The notes: generated by a model not told the origin, from the letters alone. DNA of 64,000 nucleotides from VRUE01 sp036266075 (GCA_036266075.1 DATANV010000027.1:26564-90563); one strand, 5' to 3'. Shown: positions 18,059-26,890, numbered from the stretch's first letter. Made by a program: numbers and translations.

Positions 18059-19612
18059 ATGAAAGGGGTCGTTGCCGCCGGTCATCCCTTGACCGCCGAG
18101 GCGGGAGCCGAAGTACTGCGCGAGGGCGGCAACGCAGTCGACGCCGCCGTCTGCGCTGTGCTCGCCTCCTTCGCGGTGGAGAGCCCGCTGACCGGCTTCG
18201 GTGCGGGCGGCTTCATGATGGTCCACGGTGGCGGCGAGACCACGCTGATCGACTTCTTTGTCGCGGCGCCCGGCAAGGATGGGACCGAGCGTGGGGTCGA
18301 GCTGGCGCCGGTCCCCGTCCACTTCGACGCGGAGACCGTGCAAACGTTCTACGTCGGGCCGGCGTCCTGCGGGGTGCCGGGCACCGCCGCGGGCCTGGAG
18401 CAGGCGCTGCGTCGCTTCGGCTCGCTGCCGCTCGCCGAGCTGGCCGCCCCCGGGATTCGCCTATCCCGCGAGGGGGCGCCGATCAACGCCGAGCAGGCCT
18501 ACATCCTCGAGATCCTCTGGCCGATCCACGAGCGCTTGCCGGAGTCGCGGGCGCTGTATGCACCGGAAGGGCGGCCGCTGGGGGAGGGGGACCTCTTCCG
18601 CTTCCCGGCCCTGGCCGAGACCCTCGAACGCTTCGCCGCCGAGGGGGCCGAGCCGTTCTACCGCGGCGAGGTTGCCGCGGCGCTGAGCGGCTTCGTGTGC
18701 GAGCACGGCGGCACGCTCGGGCCGACCGACCTGTCCGAGTACGAGGCGATCGCGCGGCGGCCGATCGAGGCCGCCTTCCGCGGCACCGACGTGCTGACCA
18801 ACCCGCCGCCCTCCTCCGGCGGCATCCTGATCGCCTTCACGCTTGGGCTGCTCGAGCGACTGGGGGAGACCAGCGGATCGGAGCAGCTCGTGGCGGCGAT
18901 GAACGCGGCAAATGCGGTTCGAGACGAGGCCTTCGCAGAGGCGCTATACGGCGACGAGCTGCATGCCGCCCTCCTCGACCCCGAGGCACTCGAGCGCACC
19001 GCGGCGGCCATCCGCGGGCGTCCGGACTCAGGCGCGTTCACCTCCCCGCCCGAAGATCGCCTCGGCTCGACGACCCATATCGCCGTCCTCGATGGGGACG
19101 GCATGTGCGCCAGCGTCACCTGCTCGAACGGCTCCGGCTCGGGCGTGCTGGTGCCGGGAACCGGCGTGATCCTCAACAACATGCTCGGCGAGGAGGATCT
19201 CAACCCGCTCGGTTTCCACGCGATCGTCCCCGGCCGACGCGTTCCCTCGATGATGGCCCCGACCGTCGTCCTGCGCGACGGTGAGATCGAGCTGGGCCTG
19301 GGCAGCGCCGGCTCCAACCGGATTCGCTCGGCGATCGTGCAGACGGTCGTGCGGGCGGTGGAGCAGGGGATGGGCGCCGGCGAGGCCGTGCGGGCGCCGC
19401 GCCTGCACTCCGAGGCGGGCATCGTCCAGGCTGAGCCGGGGATCGATGAGGAGGCGCTGGCGCGGATCGAGGCGCGCGGCGTGCCGGTCCTGCGCCGCCC
19501 GCGGATCAACCTCTTCTTCGGCGGTGTCCAAGCAGTCGCCCGCGAGCCCGCCACGGGTGCCCTCAGCGGCGGCGGCGACCCCCGCCGAGGCGGCGCCGTC
19601 GCCACCGCTTAG
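18059..19612 (+). CDS. ggt: Gamma-glutamyltransferase family protein
   Basis: An Ntn-hydrolase precursor of 517 residues. The autocleavage site and nucleophile are in GSTTHIAVLD (Thr338 as N-terminal residue of the small subunit). Other family signatures are AAGHPLTAEAGAEVLREGGNAVDAAV at the start, GFGAGGFMMV, and NNMLGEEDLNP near the substrate pocket. There is no signal peptide, so it is cytosolic, unlike classical periplasmic GGT. It may act on glutathione-like gamma-glutamyl compounds or on other amides. ATG 18059 is chosen because the family starts at this point; the frame is open upstream within ftsZ. It begins ten bases after the ftsZ stop. Confidence 0.92.
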   Translation: MKGVVAAGHPLTAEAGAEVLREGGNAVDAAVCAVLASFAVESPLTGFGAGGFMMVHGGGETTLIDFFVAAPGKDGTERGVELAPVPVHFDAETVQTFYVGPASCGVPGTAAGLEQALRRFGSLPLAELAAPGIRLSREGAPINAEQAYILEILWPIHERLPESRALYAPEGRPLGEGDLFRFPALAETLERFAAEGAEPFYRGEVAAALSGFVCEHGGTLGPTDLSEYEAIARRPIEAAFRGTDVLTNPPPSSGGILIAFTLGLLERLGETSGSEQLVAAMNAANAVRDEAFAEALYGDELHAALLDPEALERTAAAIRGRPDSGAFTSPPEDRLGSTTHIAVLDGDGMCASVTCSNGSGSGVLVPGTGVILNNMLGEEDLNPLGFHAIVPGRRVPSMMAPTVVLRDGEIELGLGSAGSNRIRSAIVQTVVRAVEQGMGAGEAVRAPRLHSEAGIVQAEPGIDEEALARIEARGVPVLRRPRINLFFGGVQAVAREPATGALSGGGDPRRGGAVATA

Positions 19613-19664
19613 GGACGTGCCGGTGATTAGACACCACTGTGGGCACTCAATCACCGGCACGTCC
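19612..19664. repeat. Intergenic palindrome, family A copy 2
   Basis: The left arm GGGACGTGCCGGTGATT (19612-19628) starts on the last base of the TAG stop of the preceding gene; the right arm AATCACCGGCACGTCC is at 19649-19664. The loop TAGACACCACTGTGGGCACT is nearly the same as in copy 4 (39202-39280). The cyclase ATG follows 15 bases later. Confidence 0.9.
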
Positions 19665-19678
19665 GCGAGAATGCGGCG

Positions 19679-20791
19679 ATGATCGACTTTGAGGCGGAGG
19701 GCCTGCTCGAAGGGCTCGAGGGGGAAGCGCGCGAGGCGCGCCTGCAATTGCTGCAGCGACTGGAGGGGGAAGGCGTGCCGCTCAAGGAGCTGCGCGAGGC
19801 GGTCGAGGGCGGGCGCCTGGCGCTGCTGCCGGTCGAGCGGGCGGTTGCCGGTGACGGCGCCCGCTACACGCCGCGCGAAGTCGCCGAGAAGGTCGGGATC
19901 GACCTCGAGATCCTGCAGCGCACGAGCGCCGCCCTCGGCGTGCCCTACCCAGACCCCGACGAGCGCTCGGTGAGCGAGGTCGACCTGGAAGCGGCTCAGC
20001 GCGTCAAGGCCTTCTACGACGCCGGCCTGCCGGAAGAGGGGATGATGCAGGTGGCGCGCACGGTCGGGATGGCGACCGCCCGCATCGCCGAGGCGAACCG
20101 CGACCTCGTAATCCGCACGCTGATGCAGCCCGGCGACACCGAGCGCGATCTCGCCCTGCGCTTCGCCGCGGCCGCCGAGCACATGCTGCCGCTCTTCGAG
20201 CCGACCCTCTCCTACGCCTTCCGCGCTCACATGCTCGAGCAGATCCGCCGCGACGTGCTGGGCGCCGGCGAGATCGCCTCCGGCCAGCCGGGAACCGCGA
20301 CCGACGTCTCCGTCTGCTTCGCCGACCTGGTCGGCTTCACCAAGCTGGGCGAGCAGGTCGAGACCGAAGAGCTGGGCCTGATCGCCGGCCGCCTCGACGA
20401 GCTGGCGACCGCGGTCGCCGAGCCGCCGGTGCGGCTGGTCAAGCTGATCGGCGACGCGGCGATGCTCGTCTCCACCGACGCCGCGGCCCTCGTCGAGGCC
20501 GCCCTGCGAATGGTCGAGGCGGCCGACGCCGAAGGCGAGGACTTCCCCCGGCTGCGCGCCGGCATCGCCCACGGCTCGGTCCACGTCCAGGCCGGCGACT
20601 ACTACGGCCGCCCGGTCAACCTCGCCAGCCGCCTCACCGCCATCGCCAAGCCCGGCAGCGTCCTCGTCGACGACTCCGCCCGTGAGGCGGCCGGCGAGGG
20701 CTTCGCCTTCTCCTTTGCCGGCGAACGCCGTCTCAAGGGCTTCGACTCCCGTACGAAGCTCTACCGCACCCGCCGCGCCAGGGTGAAGTAG
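19679..20791 (+). CDS. Class III adenylate/guanylate cyclase with MerR-like N-terminal domain
   Basis: The 370-residue protein has a C-terminal class III cyclase domain from about residue 205: DVSVCFADLVGFTKLGEQ (first metal aspartate), LIGDAAMLVS (second metal aspartate), and YYGRPVNLASRL with the Asn and Arg that stabilise the transition state. The N-terminal half contains a helical segment, then YTPREVAEKVGIDLEILQRTSAALGVP, a MerR-like helix-turn-helix. This layout resembles mycobacterial cyclases with a regulatory N-terminal domain (Rv1264 type). It should make cAMP as a homodimer. It has no membrane helix. Family A copy 2 lies immediately upstream. Confidence 0.92.
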   Translation: MIDFEAEGLLEGLEGEAREARLQLLQRLEGEGVPLKELREAVEGGRLALLPVERAVAGDGARYTPREVAEKVGIDLEILQRTSAALGVPYPDPDERSVSEVDLEAAQRVKAFYDAGLPEEGMMQVARTVGMATARIAEANRDLVIRTLMQPGDTERDLALRFAAAAEHMLPLFEPTLSYAFRAHMLEQIRRDVLGAGEIASGQPGTATDVSVCFADLVGFTKLGEQVETEELGLIAGRLDELATAVAEPPVRLVKLIGDAAMLVSTDAAALVEAALRMVEAADAEGEDFPRLRAGIAHGSVHVQAGDYYGRPVNLASRLTAIAKPGSVLVDDSAREAAGEGFAFSFAGERRLKGFDSRTKLYRTRRARVK

Positions 20792-20801
20792 GAGTCGGCG
20801 C

Positions 20802-21527
20802 GTGGCGGCCGCCCTCGGCTGGGGTTCGCTGGCCGCCTCCTCACTGGTGCTCGGTGCGGTGTTGGCACTGGTCAGGACTTGGCCGCCACGACAGACCGGT
20901 CTGGTTCTGGCCTTCGGCGCCGGCGCGCTGATCAGCGCGGTCAGCTTCGAGCTGGCGGCCGAGGGTATCCGGCTCGGCAGCCTGCAGTCGATGGCCACCG
21001 GCCTCGGCCTCGGGGCGGTGACCTACTTCGTCCTCGATGGCCTGATCGCGCGCCGCTTCTCGACCGGGCGCGGTCGCCAAGGACGGGCGAGCGGCGACAG
21101 CGGCACGGCGCTGGCCCTCGGCGCCTTCCTTGACGGGATCCCGGAGCAGCTGGTGCTGGGGATCGGCCTGGCCGCCGGCGAGGGGGTCAGCGCCGGCCTG
21201 CTCGTCGCGATCTTCGTCTCCAACCTCCCCGAGGCAATCGGCTCCGCCGGTGAGATGAGAGCCGCCGGCGCCGGCAGGTCAGGTGTTTTGCTGCTGTGGG
21301 GCGCCGTGGCGAGCTTCTGCGTCGCAGCCAGCGTCGCCGGTTATCTCGCCGCCGACGCGGTCTCCGGCGAGCTGAGCGCGGCGATCGACGGCTTCGCAGC
21401 TGGCGCCCTGCTGGTCATGCTGATCGACTCGATGATTCCCGACGCGACGCGCGAGTCGGGCCGCGTAGCCGGCCTCGTCACCACCCTGGGCTTCGCCCTA
21501 GCAACCGCCCTCTCGAGCCTCTCCTAG
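20802..21527 (+). CDS. ZIP-family metal transporter-like membrane protein
   Basis: The 241-residue protein has about seven to eight membrane helices and the ZIP hallmark pair in its middle: GAFLDGIPEQLVLGIGLA and VSNLPEAIGSA. In classical ZIP proteins these helices carry HNxxEG and HExPH metal ligands; here the first histidine is replaced (DGIPEQ) and the second helix has NLPEA, so metal selectivity may differ. The start is GTG, ten bases after the cyclase stop, so the two genes are probably co-transcribed. Confidence 0.82.
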   Translation: MAAALGWGSLAASSLVLGAVLALVRTWPPRQTGLVLAFGAGALISAVSFELAAEGIRLGSLQSMATGLGLGAVTYFVLDGLIARRFSTGRGRQGRASGDSGTALALGAFLDGIPEQLVLGIGLAAGEGVSAGLLVAIFVSNLPEAIGSAGEMRAAGAGRSGVLLLWGAVASFCVAASVAGYLAADAVSGELSAAIDGFAAGALLVMLIDSMIPDATRESGRVAGLVTTLGFALATALSSLS

Positions 21528-21659
21528 CCAAGCGCCAGTCCCCCCTCGCGCTGCCGGGGGCGGATTTCCCTCGCGGGGACCTGTACCACCCATGGGTGGC
21601 AAAAACCTCTCGCGGGATGCTGCTGCGCGGCGCACGCGAGATGCGGCAGGGTCTGGGAT

Positions 21660-22332
21660 TTGGTCCGGCGACAGCATGGGGTGGTTGCGCGGTCGCAGCT
21701 GTTGGAACTTGGGTTCAATTCGCGCGCGATCGCGCACCGGATTGTCAGCGGGAGACTGCGTCACCTTGCTCGTGGCGTTTACGCCGTTGGCAGGCGAGAA
21801 GTCGAACGACGCGGGCAGATCACGGCGGCTGTGCTGAGTTGCGGACCAGCTGCAATGGCCAGCCATCGCACGGCCGCGGAGCTCTGGGGAATCGGACGGT
21901 CGTTGCGGACCATCGACGTCGTCATCCCTCATGGCAGTCGCAGATGCCGATCTGGCGTTCGTGTGCACCAACGGGTCGATCTGGGGCCCGAGTCACCGGC
22001 GAGTCATCGACGGGATTCCCGTGACGGACTGGTCTCGACGCTCAGACGCGGGGCTGCCTCCGCCAAATACCCAGGTGCCGCTGAACGGGGTCAGGGCCGA
22101 CTTCTACTGGCCCGACCTCGGGCTGGTTGTCGAGAGTGACAGATGGCGTTACCACCGCACGCCGAGCCAGCAGGCGAGGGATCAGCGGCGCGACCAGGGA
22201 CACGTCGTGGCTGGCCTCACCACGCTGCGATTCAGCGAAGAGCAGATCCGCCACGAGCCCGAGCGGGTGAAGGCGACGCTGGTTGCGGTGGTCGAGCGCA
22301 TCGGGGGCGCGGCAGGATCGATGAAGGGGTGA
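21660..22332 (+). pseudogene. Decayed AbiEi/DUF559-type gene (frameshifted, internal deletion)
   Basis: Two reading frames together give a recognisable but broken protein. The frame from 21660 encodes RRQHGVVARSQLLELGF...VYAVGRREVERR...MASHRTAAELWGIG, the winged-helix start of AbiEi/DUF559-type proteins. Near 21992 the family sequence switches to the frame that contains HRRVIDGIPVTD, then jumps directly to GLPPPNTQVPLNGVRADFYWPDLGLVVESD and HRTPSQQARDQRRDQ, the vsr-like DUF559 nuclease part. About 90-100 residues that normally lie between are missing. At least two single-base shifts plus a deletion near 22045 make it a pseudogene. The 130 bases upstream hold only a CCACCCATGGGTGG palindrome (21586-21599). 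Confidence 0.8.
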
Positions 22333-22339
22333 TGCGCCT

Positions 22340-23257
22340 TCAGGCCGGCTTGCGGCCGGAGACGAGCAGGTTGTAGAAGAGCTCGGCGGGGAGGTAGGGC
22401 TCGAGCAGGCGGGTGTCCAGCTTCTGCAGGACGATGTAGCTGTTAAAGGCGAAGCGGCGCCAGCCCCAGGAGACCGATTCGGGCTCGGCGGTTGACTCGA
22501 CGGTGCGCAGCCCCCAGCCCCAGGCGTTGGCGAGCAGTTCCTCGCCGCCGACGCGGCGCTGCTCGAAGCCGCCCTCGCGCAGCAGGCGGCGCAGGTCGAC
22601 GGGGGCGAAGGCGTGGACGTCGACCTCGCCCTCAAGTGCGTGGCCGTTGGAGAGGTCGGTCTCGGCGACGGTGCGCGGCACGGCCCGCACGGCGCGGCGC
22701 CAGGCGGGCGCCGCGATCATGCCGGCCCGCTTCGGCGCGGCGGCCAACATGTCGCCGTAGCGCGAGGGCTCGCCGCAGAAGGCGATCGCGCCGCCCGGTC
22801 GCAGCACCCGGCGGAATTCGGCGAACGCTCGCCCGAGGTCGGGGATGTGGTGCAACACGGCGTGCCCGAAGACGAGGTCGAAGCTCTCGTCCTCAAAGGG
22901 CAGCTCTTCGGCCTCCGTCGCCATCGTCTCCGCCTCCAGGCCGAGCGTCTCGGCGGTCGCCGCGAGGCGGCGCAGCATGCCGGGCGAGATGTCGGTCGCG
23001 GTGAGGCGCTCGATGACTCCGAGTTGCATCAAGTTGAGCGAGAAGTAGCCGGTCCCCGAGCCGATCTCGAGCCCGTCGCCGAAACGCGCGCCATCGAGCC
23101 CGCCGAGCGCCTTGGAGAGCTTCAGCCGCACTTGCTCTTGGCCGGTGGCGCCGAAGTCGATGCCCCACTTGGCGTCGTATTCCTCGGCCGCAGCATCGTG
23201 ATAGCGGGTGTTGACGTCCTTGATGTGCTCGGGTGTGGCGGTCGGCGAGGCCGGCAT
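22340..23257 (-). CDS. Class I SAM-dependent methyltransferase (UbiE/type 11-like)
   Basis: The 305-residue protein has motif I GLEIGSGTGYFSLNLM, then ERLTATDISPGMLRRL, SFDLVFGHAVLHHIPDL and EFRRVLRPGGAIAFCGEP, all typical of Methyltransf_11. The C-terminal part is longer than in ubiquinone methyltransferases, and the substrate is unknown. I use ATG 23257; a longer frame would start inside palindrome B1. It is transcribed away from the methyltransferase-GH57-GT4 block, with the B1 palindrome between them, so it could be a second methyltransferase for the same polysaccharide; this is speculative. Confidence 0.9.
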   Translation of the reverse strand: MPASPTATPEHIKDVNTRYHDAAAEEYDAKWGIDFGATGQEQVRLKLSKALGGLDGARFGDGLEIGSGTGYFSLNLMQLGVIERLTATDISPGMLRRLAATAETLGLEAETMATEAEELPFEDESFDLVFGHAVLHHIPDLGRAFAEFRRVLRPGGAIAFCGEPSRYGDMLAAAPKRAGMIAAPAWRRAVRAVPRTVAETDLSNGHALEGEVDVHAFAPVDLRRLLREGGFEQRRVGGEELLANAWGWGLRTVESTAEPESVSWGWRRFAFNSYIVLQKLDTRLLEPYLPAELFYNLLVSGRKPA

Positions 23258-23284
23258 GAGGGCGGGAACTCTAGTCCGACACCG

Positions 23285-23332
23285 TTGAGGTCGTAGTTGT
23301 TCCCGGTTATGCGGAAACAACTACGACCTCAA
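23285..23332. repeat. Intergenic palindrome, family B copy 1
   Basis: TTGAGGTCGTAGTTGTT (23285-23301) and AACAACTACGACCTCAA (23316-23332) are perfect 17-bp complements around CCCGGTTATGCGGA. It lies between two divergent methyltransferase genes, so it cannot be a terminator for either. A second copy is at 40938. Confidence 0.88.
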
Positions 23333-23356
23333 GCGCTGCATTACGGTCTCGGTCCT

Positions 23357-24124
23357 GTGGCCCGCGAGTACGTGCAAGAGAATCAGCCGCCCGGCGTGCC
23401 GCCGCTGCCGCTGACCGGCGAGCGGACGCTGCCCGACCTACCGGAGGAGAACTACTGGTACCGGCGCCACCTCGTCGTCTACGAGTGGATCGCGGCGCGC
23501 GTCGCCGATAGGCGGGTCGTCGACATGGCCTGCGGCGAGGGCTACGGCGCCGACGTGCTCGCCGCCGCCGGCGCCGCCAGTGTCGTCGGGGTCGACGCCA
23601 ACCCGGAGGCGCACGAGCATGCGCGGCTGCGCTACGTGCGGCCCAACCTGCGCTACGAGCGCGACCTGGTCGAGAGCTTCTCCGAGCCATGCGATGCCGT
23701 CGTCTTCCTGCAGACGATCGAGCACGTCCAGGACCCCGGCGCGATCCTCGAGCACTTCAAGTCGATGCTGGAGCCGGGCGGCGTGGCCTACGTCTCGACC
23801 CCGAACCTGCTGACCCTGGCACCGCCTGGCGCGGAGAAGTCCGACAACCCGTGGCACGTCAGGGAGTACCGCGCGGCGGAGTTCCGGGCGCTCTGCGAGG
23901 CGCACTTCGCCCGGGTCGAGGTGCTAGGCGTCTTCCACGCCCGCAAGCTGCGGGCACACGAGATCGCGCTGAAGCTGGGCTGGGACCGGGTCCACAAAGC
24001 GTTGCGGCTGAGCAAGCCGTTCTATGCCCGCTTTACGCCTTCCATCTCCTCCTCCGACTTCGCCCTGCGAGAAGGCGACCTCGACACGGCGCTTGACTTC
24101 GTCGCCGTGTGCCATGTGGCGTAG
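23357..24124 (+). CDS. Class I SAM methyltransferase of a methylglucan (MGLP-like) cluster
   Basis: The 255-residue protein begins at GTG 23357. Its N-terminal signature LTGERTLPDLPEENYWYRRH and motif I VVDMACGEGYGADVLA resemble, from memory, the mycobacterial Rv3030 methyltransferase. Other motifs are VVGVDANPEAHEHARLRY, DAVVFLQTIEHVQDPGAIL and PGGVAYVSTPN. The next two genes on the same strand are a GH57 enzyme and a GT4 glycosyltransferase, the same order as Rv3030-Rv3031-Rv3032, which make methylglucose lipopolysaccharide. O-methylation of a growing alpha-glucan is therefore the best guess. Exact sugar position cannot be read from sequence. Confidence 0.88.
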   Translation: MAREYVQENQPPGVPPLPLTGERTLPDLPEENYWYRRHLVVYEWIAARVADRRVVDMACGEGYGADVLAAAGAASVVGVDANPEAHEHARLRYVRPNLRYERDLVESFSEPCDAVVFLQTIEHVQDPGAILEHFKSMLEPGGVAYVSTPNLLTLAPPGAEKSDNPWHVREYRAAEFRALCEAHFARVEVLGVFHARKLRAHEIALKLGWDRVHKALRLSKPFYARFTPSISSSDFALREGDLDTALDFVAVCHVA

Positions 24125-24125
24125 G

Positions 24126-24245
24126 GGGGAGGGAGGGGTGTCCCACCCGGGCGCTGGGTTTTTCGCCTGGCTTGCTCTGCCCCTTGCCCAGCGGTCTGTG
24201 CGAAAAACATGACGCAGCGCCCGGGTGGGACGCCTTTCCCTCCCC
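24126..24245. repeat. Long two-level hairpin between methyltransferase and GH57 genes
   Basis: The outer arms at 24126-24156 and 24215-24245 are 31 bases each with three mismatches (core GTCCCACCCGGGCGCTG). Inside, GTTTTTCGC (24158-24166) pairs with GCGAAAAAC (24200-24208), and CTGG/CCAG closes the centre. The only plausible ATG of the GH57 gene (24209) lies between the inner and outer right arms. An equivalent inner TTTTTCG/CGAAAAA stem occurs in the element at 59661. Confidence 0.85.
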
Positions 24246-25654
24246 ATACGCCTCCCGGCATCGGCGACCTGGCGATCGTGCTGCACAGCCATATGCCCTA
24301 TGTCGAGGGGTTCGGCACGTATCCGTTCGGCGAGGAGTGGCTGTTCGACGCGGTGATCCGCTCCTACCTGCCCGTGCTGGAGGTTGCCGAGCGGCTGACG
24401 ATGACGGTCACGCCGGTGTTGGCGGACCAGCTAGAGGACCCGGGGGCGGCGGAGCGGCTGCGGAAGTTCCTGGTGGAGTGGCGGATCGGGGCGGCGGAAG
24501 CGGACGTAAAGCAGGTGCCGACCGAGTGCCGGCAGGCCTGCGAGGGCGAGCTGGCGCGCTACCGGCACGCGCTGGAGCTGCTCGATGCGGTCGGGGGCGA
24601 TCCGCTGCGGGCGTTTCAGGCAGTGGCAGGGGGGGGACGGGTTGCGCTCGCCACCTCGGCCGCGACGCACGCGGTGCTGCCCCTGCTGGCGACGCAGGCC
24701 GGCGCGCGGCTGCAGATCGACGCAGGCATCCGCTCGCACCGCCGCCGCTTCGGCTGGGACGGCGGCTTCTGGCTGCCCGAGTGCGCTTACGCGCCCGGCC
24801 TCGAGCGGCGCCTCGAGGAGCATGGCGTGCGCTGGTTCTGTGTCGACCAGAGCCGCCACGAGCCACCGCTCGATGCCCTCACGCCAGTCGCCAGCGCGGC
24901 CGGCCCGACGGCGCTGCCGATCGACTGGGCGGCGATCCAGTGGCTCTGGTCGCTCGATGGCTACCCCTCCGACCCGGCTTACGCTCAGTTCGCGGGCAAA
25001 TCGCTCCGCGGGGTGCGCATCTGGAAGGTCGGCGGCGGCGCCTACGAGCCGGCCGCGGCCGCGGCCGCGGCGCGCCGCCACGCGGCCGAGTTCCTCGGCG
25101 ACATCGCCGCCCGCCTGGGCGAATTCGCCGCCGCCCGCGGCCGCCGCGGCCTCCTCGTCTTCGCAATCGACACCGAGCTGCTCGGCCACTGGTGGTCGGA
25201 GGGCGCCATCTGGCTGCGCGAGGTGCTGGCCGGCGCCGCGGCCGCCGGCGTGCGGCTGCTGACGGTCCCCGAGGCACTCGTCGAGCACGAGCCCGAGGCG
25301 CGCCCCCTCGCCGCCTCGACCTGGGGCGAGGGCAAGGACCTCAGCACCTGGGACTCGCCGGCCGTCGCCGATCTCGCCTGGGCCGCTCGTCGCCTCGAGC
25401 TGCGCCTGCTGCGCGAGCTGTCCCGCGGCCTCGCCGGCCCGGCTGCCCTGCGCGCCGCTCGTGAGCTCCTCGCCGTCCAGTCCAGCGACTGGGCGTTCCT
25501 CGACAAGCGCGGCCAGGCGGGCGACTACGCCTTCCAGCGCGCCACCGCCCACGCCGAATCCTTGATGCAGGCCATAGACTCCCCAGCCGCAGTCGATCCG
25601 CGTATGCGTGCCCTCGCCCCGGACCTGAGCCTCGCCTCCCTGCTGGAGCCCTAG
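24209..25654 (+). CDS. GH57 family glucan branching enzyme/amylase-like protein (Rv3031-like)
   Basis: The 481-residue protein has the GH57 signatures: LHSHMPYV (H26 and H28), FWLPECAY with nucleophile Glu191, and VFAIDTELLGHWW with acid/base Asp321, followed by a helical C-terminal domain (DUF1957 type). GH57 enzymes of this size are usually 1,4-alpha-glucan branching enzymes. It sits between the methyltransferase and the GT4 enzyme, as Rv3031 does. ATG 24209 is the only standard start that keeps the first beta strand (DLAIVLHSH), but its first dozen codons lie in the right arm of the long hairpin, so the true start, perhaps a CTG near 24269, is uncertain. Confidence 0.9.
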   Translation: MTQRPGGTPFPPHTPPGIGDLAIVLHSHMPYVEGFGTYPFGEEWLFDAVIRSYLPVLEVAERLTMTVTPVLADQLEDPGAAERLRKFLVEWRIGAAEADVKQVPTECRQACEGELARYRHALELLDAVGGDPLRAFQAVAGGGRVALATSAATHAVLPLLATQAGARLQIDAGIRSHRRRFGWDGGFWLPECAYAPGLERRLEEHGVRWFCVDQSRHEPPLDALTPVASAAGPTALPIDWAAIQWLWSLDGYPSDPAYAQFAGKSLRGVRIWKVGGGAYEPAAAAAAARRHAAEFLGDIAARLGEFAAARGRRGLLVFAIDTELLGHWWSEGAIWLREVLAGAAAAGVRLLTVPEALVEHEPEARPLAASTWGEGKDLSTWDSPAVADLAWAARRLELRLLRELSRGLAGPAALRAARELLAVQSSDWAFLDKRGQAGDYAFQRATAHAESLMQAIDSPAAVDPRMRALAPDLSLASLLEP

Positions 25655-25667
25655 CTCCCCCCGCACG

Positions 25668-26861
25668 ATGACCCGCGTCCTGATTCTCTCCTGGGAGTAC
25701 CCGCCGCTGATCGAGGGTGGCCTGGCCCGGCACGTGCGCAAGCTCTCCGAGGCTCTGGTCGAGCGCGACGTTGAGGTCCACGTGCTGACCCGCGGCGGCG
25801 AAGAGTCGCCGGCCGAGGAGCGACGTGGCGGCGTCGTCATCCACCGCATCCGCGAGCCCAAACGACCCACCGACCTGGGCGAGTTCGTGGCTTGGGTCGA
25901 GCGCATGAACTCCGACATGCTGGCCGCCGGGGTCGAGCTGGGCGACCGCTACGACTTCGACCTCGTCCACGGTCACGACTGGCTGGTCGCCAATGCCTGC
26001 GACCACCTCGCCAAGCGCTTCGACGCGTCGCTGGTGACGACGATCCACGCCACCGAGCACGGTCGCCACCAGGGCTGGGTCGACAAGCATCCCCAGACCT
26101 ACATCCACGGCGTCGAGCGCTGGATAACCAACCGCTCGGAGCGCGTCATCGCCTGTTCCCACTACATGCGCGAGCAGATCGCCGACATCTTCGGCGTCGA
26201 GGAGGAGCGCGTCAACGTGATCCCCAACGGGATCGACCCCGACGACCTGCAGCCGCAGGATGCCGCCGAGCTGGAGCGGCTGCGGGCCGAGTTCGCCGCG
26301 CCGGATGAGAAGCTCGTGCTGCTGGTTGGCCGCCTGGTCTACGAGAAGGGTTTCCAGCTGGCGCTGGAGGCGATGCCGCGGGTGGTCGAGGAGGCGCCGG
26401 GCACGCGCTTCCTGGTCGCCGGCTCGGGCACGCACGAGGCGGAGCTGCACCGCCAGGCCGAGGAGCTGGGCCTGATGGATCACGGCACATTCCTGGGCTG
26501 GATCGGCGACGACGTCCTGCACTCGCTCTACCGGATCGCCGACCTCACCGTCGTCCCCTCGATCTATGAGCCCTTTGGCCTCGTTGCGCTCGAGGCGATG
26601 GCCTCCGAATGCCCCTGCATCGTCGCCGACACCGGTGGGCTGCGCGAGGTCGTCCCGCACGAGGAGGTTGGCTTGCGCTTCCGCTCGCACGACCCCGAAG
26701 CGCTGGCCGAGGTGGCGATCCGCGTGCTGCGCGACGACGAGCTGGGCCACCGCCTCGTCGCCGAAGCCTACGAGCACCTGCGTCGCTTCGACTGGGGGGA
26801 TGTCGCCGAGCAGACGGCTGCCGTCTACGCCGACCTGGTCGCCGAGCAGAGCCGCGCCTGA
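25668..26861 (+). CDS. GT4 family alpha-glucosyltransferase (GlgA/Rv3032-like)
   Basis: The 397-residue GT-B enzyme starts with the acceptor-side signature LSWEYPPLIEGGLARHV, typical of GlgA/GlgM/Rv3032-type glucosyltransferases. Other motifs are LVHGHDWLVA, TTIHATEHGRHQG, the nucleotide-sugar region VGRLVYEKGFQLALEAMP, and the E-x7-E motif EPFGLVALEAMASE. It would extend an alpha-1,4-glucan from UDP- or ADP-glucose in the cytoplasm. It follows the GH57 gene by 13 bases. The three-gene order matches mycobacterial Rv3030-3032, where the GT4 member elongates methylglucose lipopolysaccharide. A general glycogen synthase is the alternative. Confidence 0.92.
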   Translation: MTRVLILSWEYPPLIEGGLARHVRKLSEALVERDVEVHVLTRGGEESPAEERRGGVVIHRIREPKRPTDLGEFVAWVERMNSDMLAAGVELGDRYDFDLVHGHDWLVANACDHLAKRFDASLVTTIHATEHGRHQGWVDKHPQTYIHGVERWITNRSERVIACSHYMREQIADIFGVEEERVNVIPNGIDPDDLQPQDAAELERLRAEFAAPDEKLVLLVGRLVYEKGFQLALEAMPRVVEEAPGTRFLVAGSGTHEAELHRQAEELGLMDHGTFLGWIGDDVLHSLYRIADLTVVPSIYEPFGLVALEAMASECPCIVADTGGLREVVPHEEVGLRFRSHDPEALAEVAIRVLRDDELGHRLVAEAYEHLRRFDWGDVAEQTAAVYADLVAEQSRA

Positions 26862-26890
26862 GCGGCGGGGCGCTCTCTGGGCGCGCTCCG

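Noticed and set aside
24109..25464. Alternative long frame over the GH57 gene
   Set aside because: Arg/Ala/Pro-rich shadow frame; the GH57 motifs are in the other frame.
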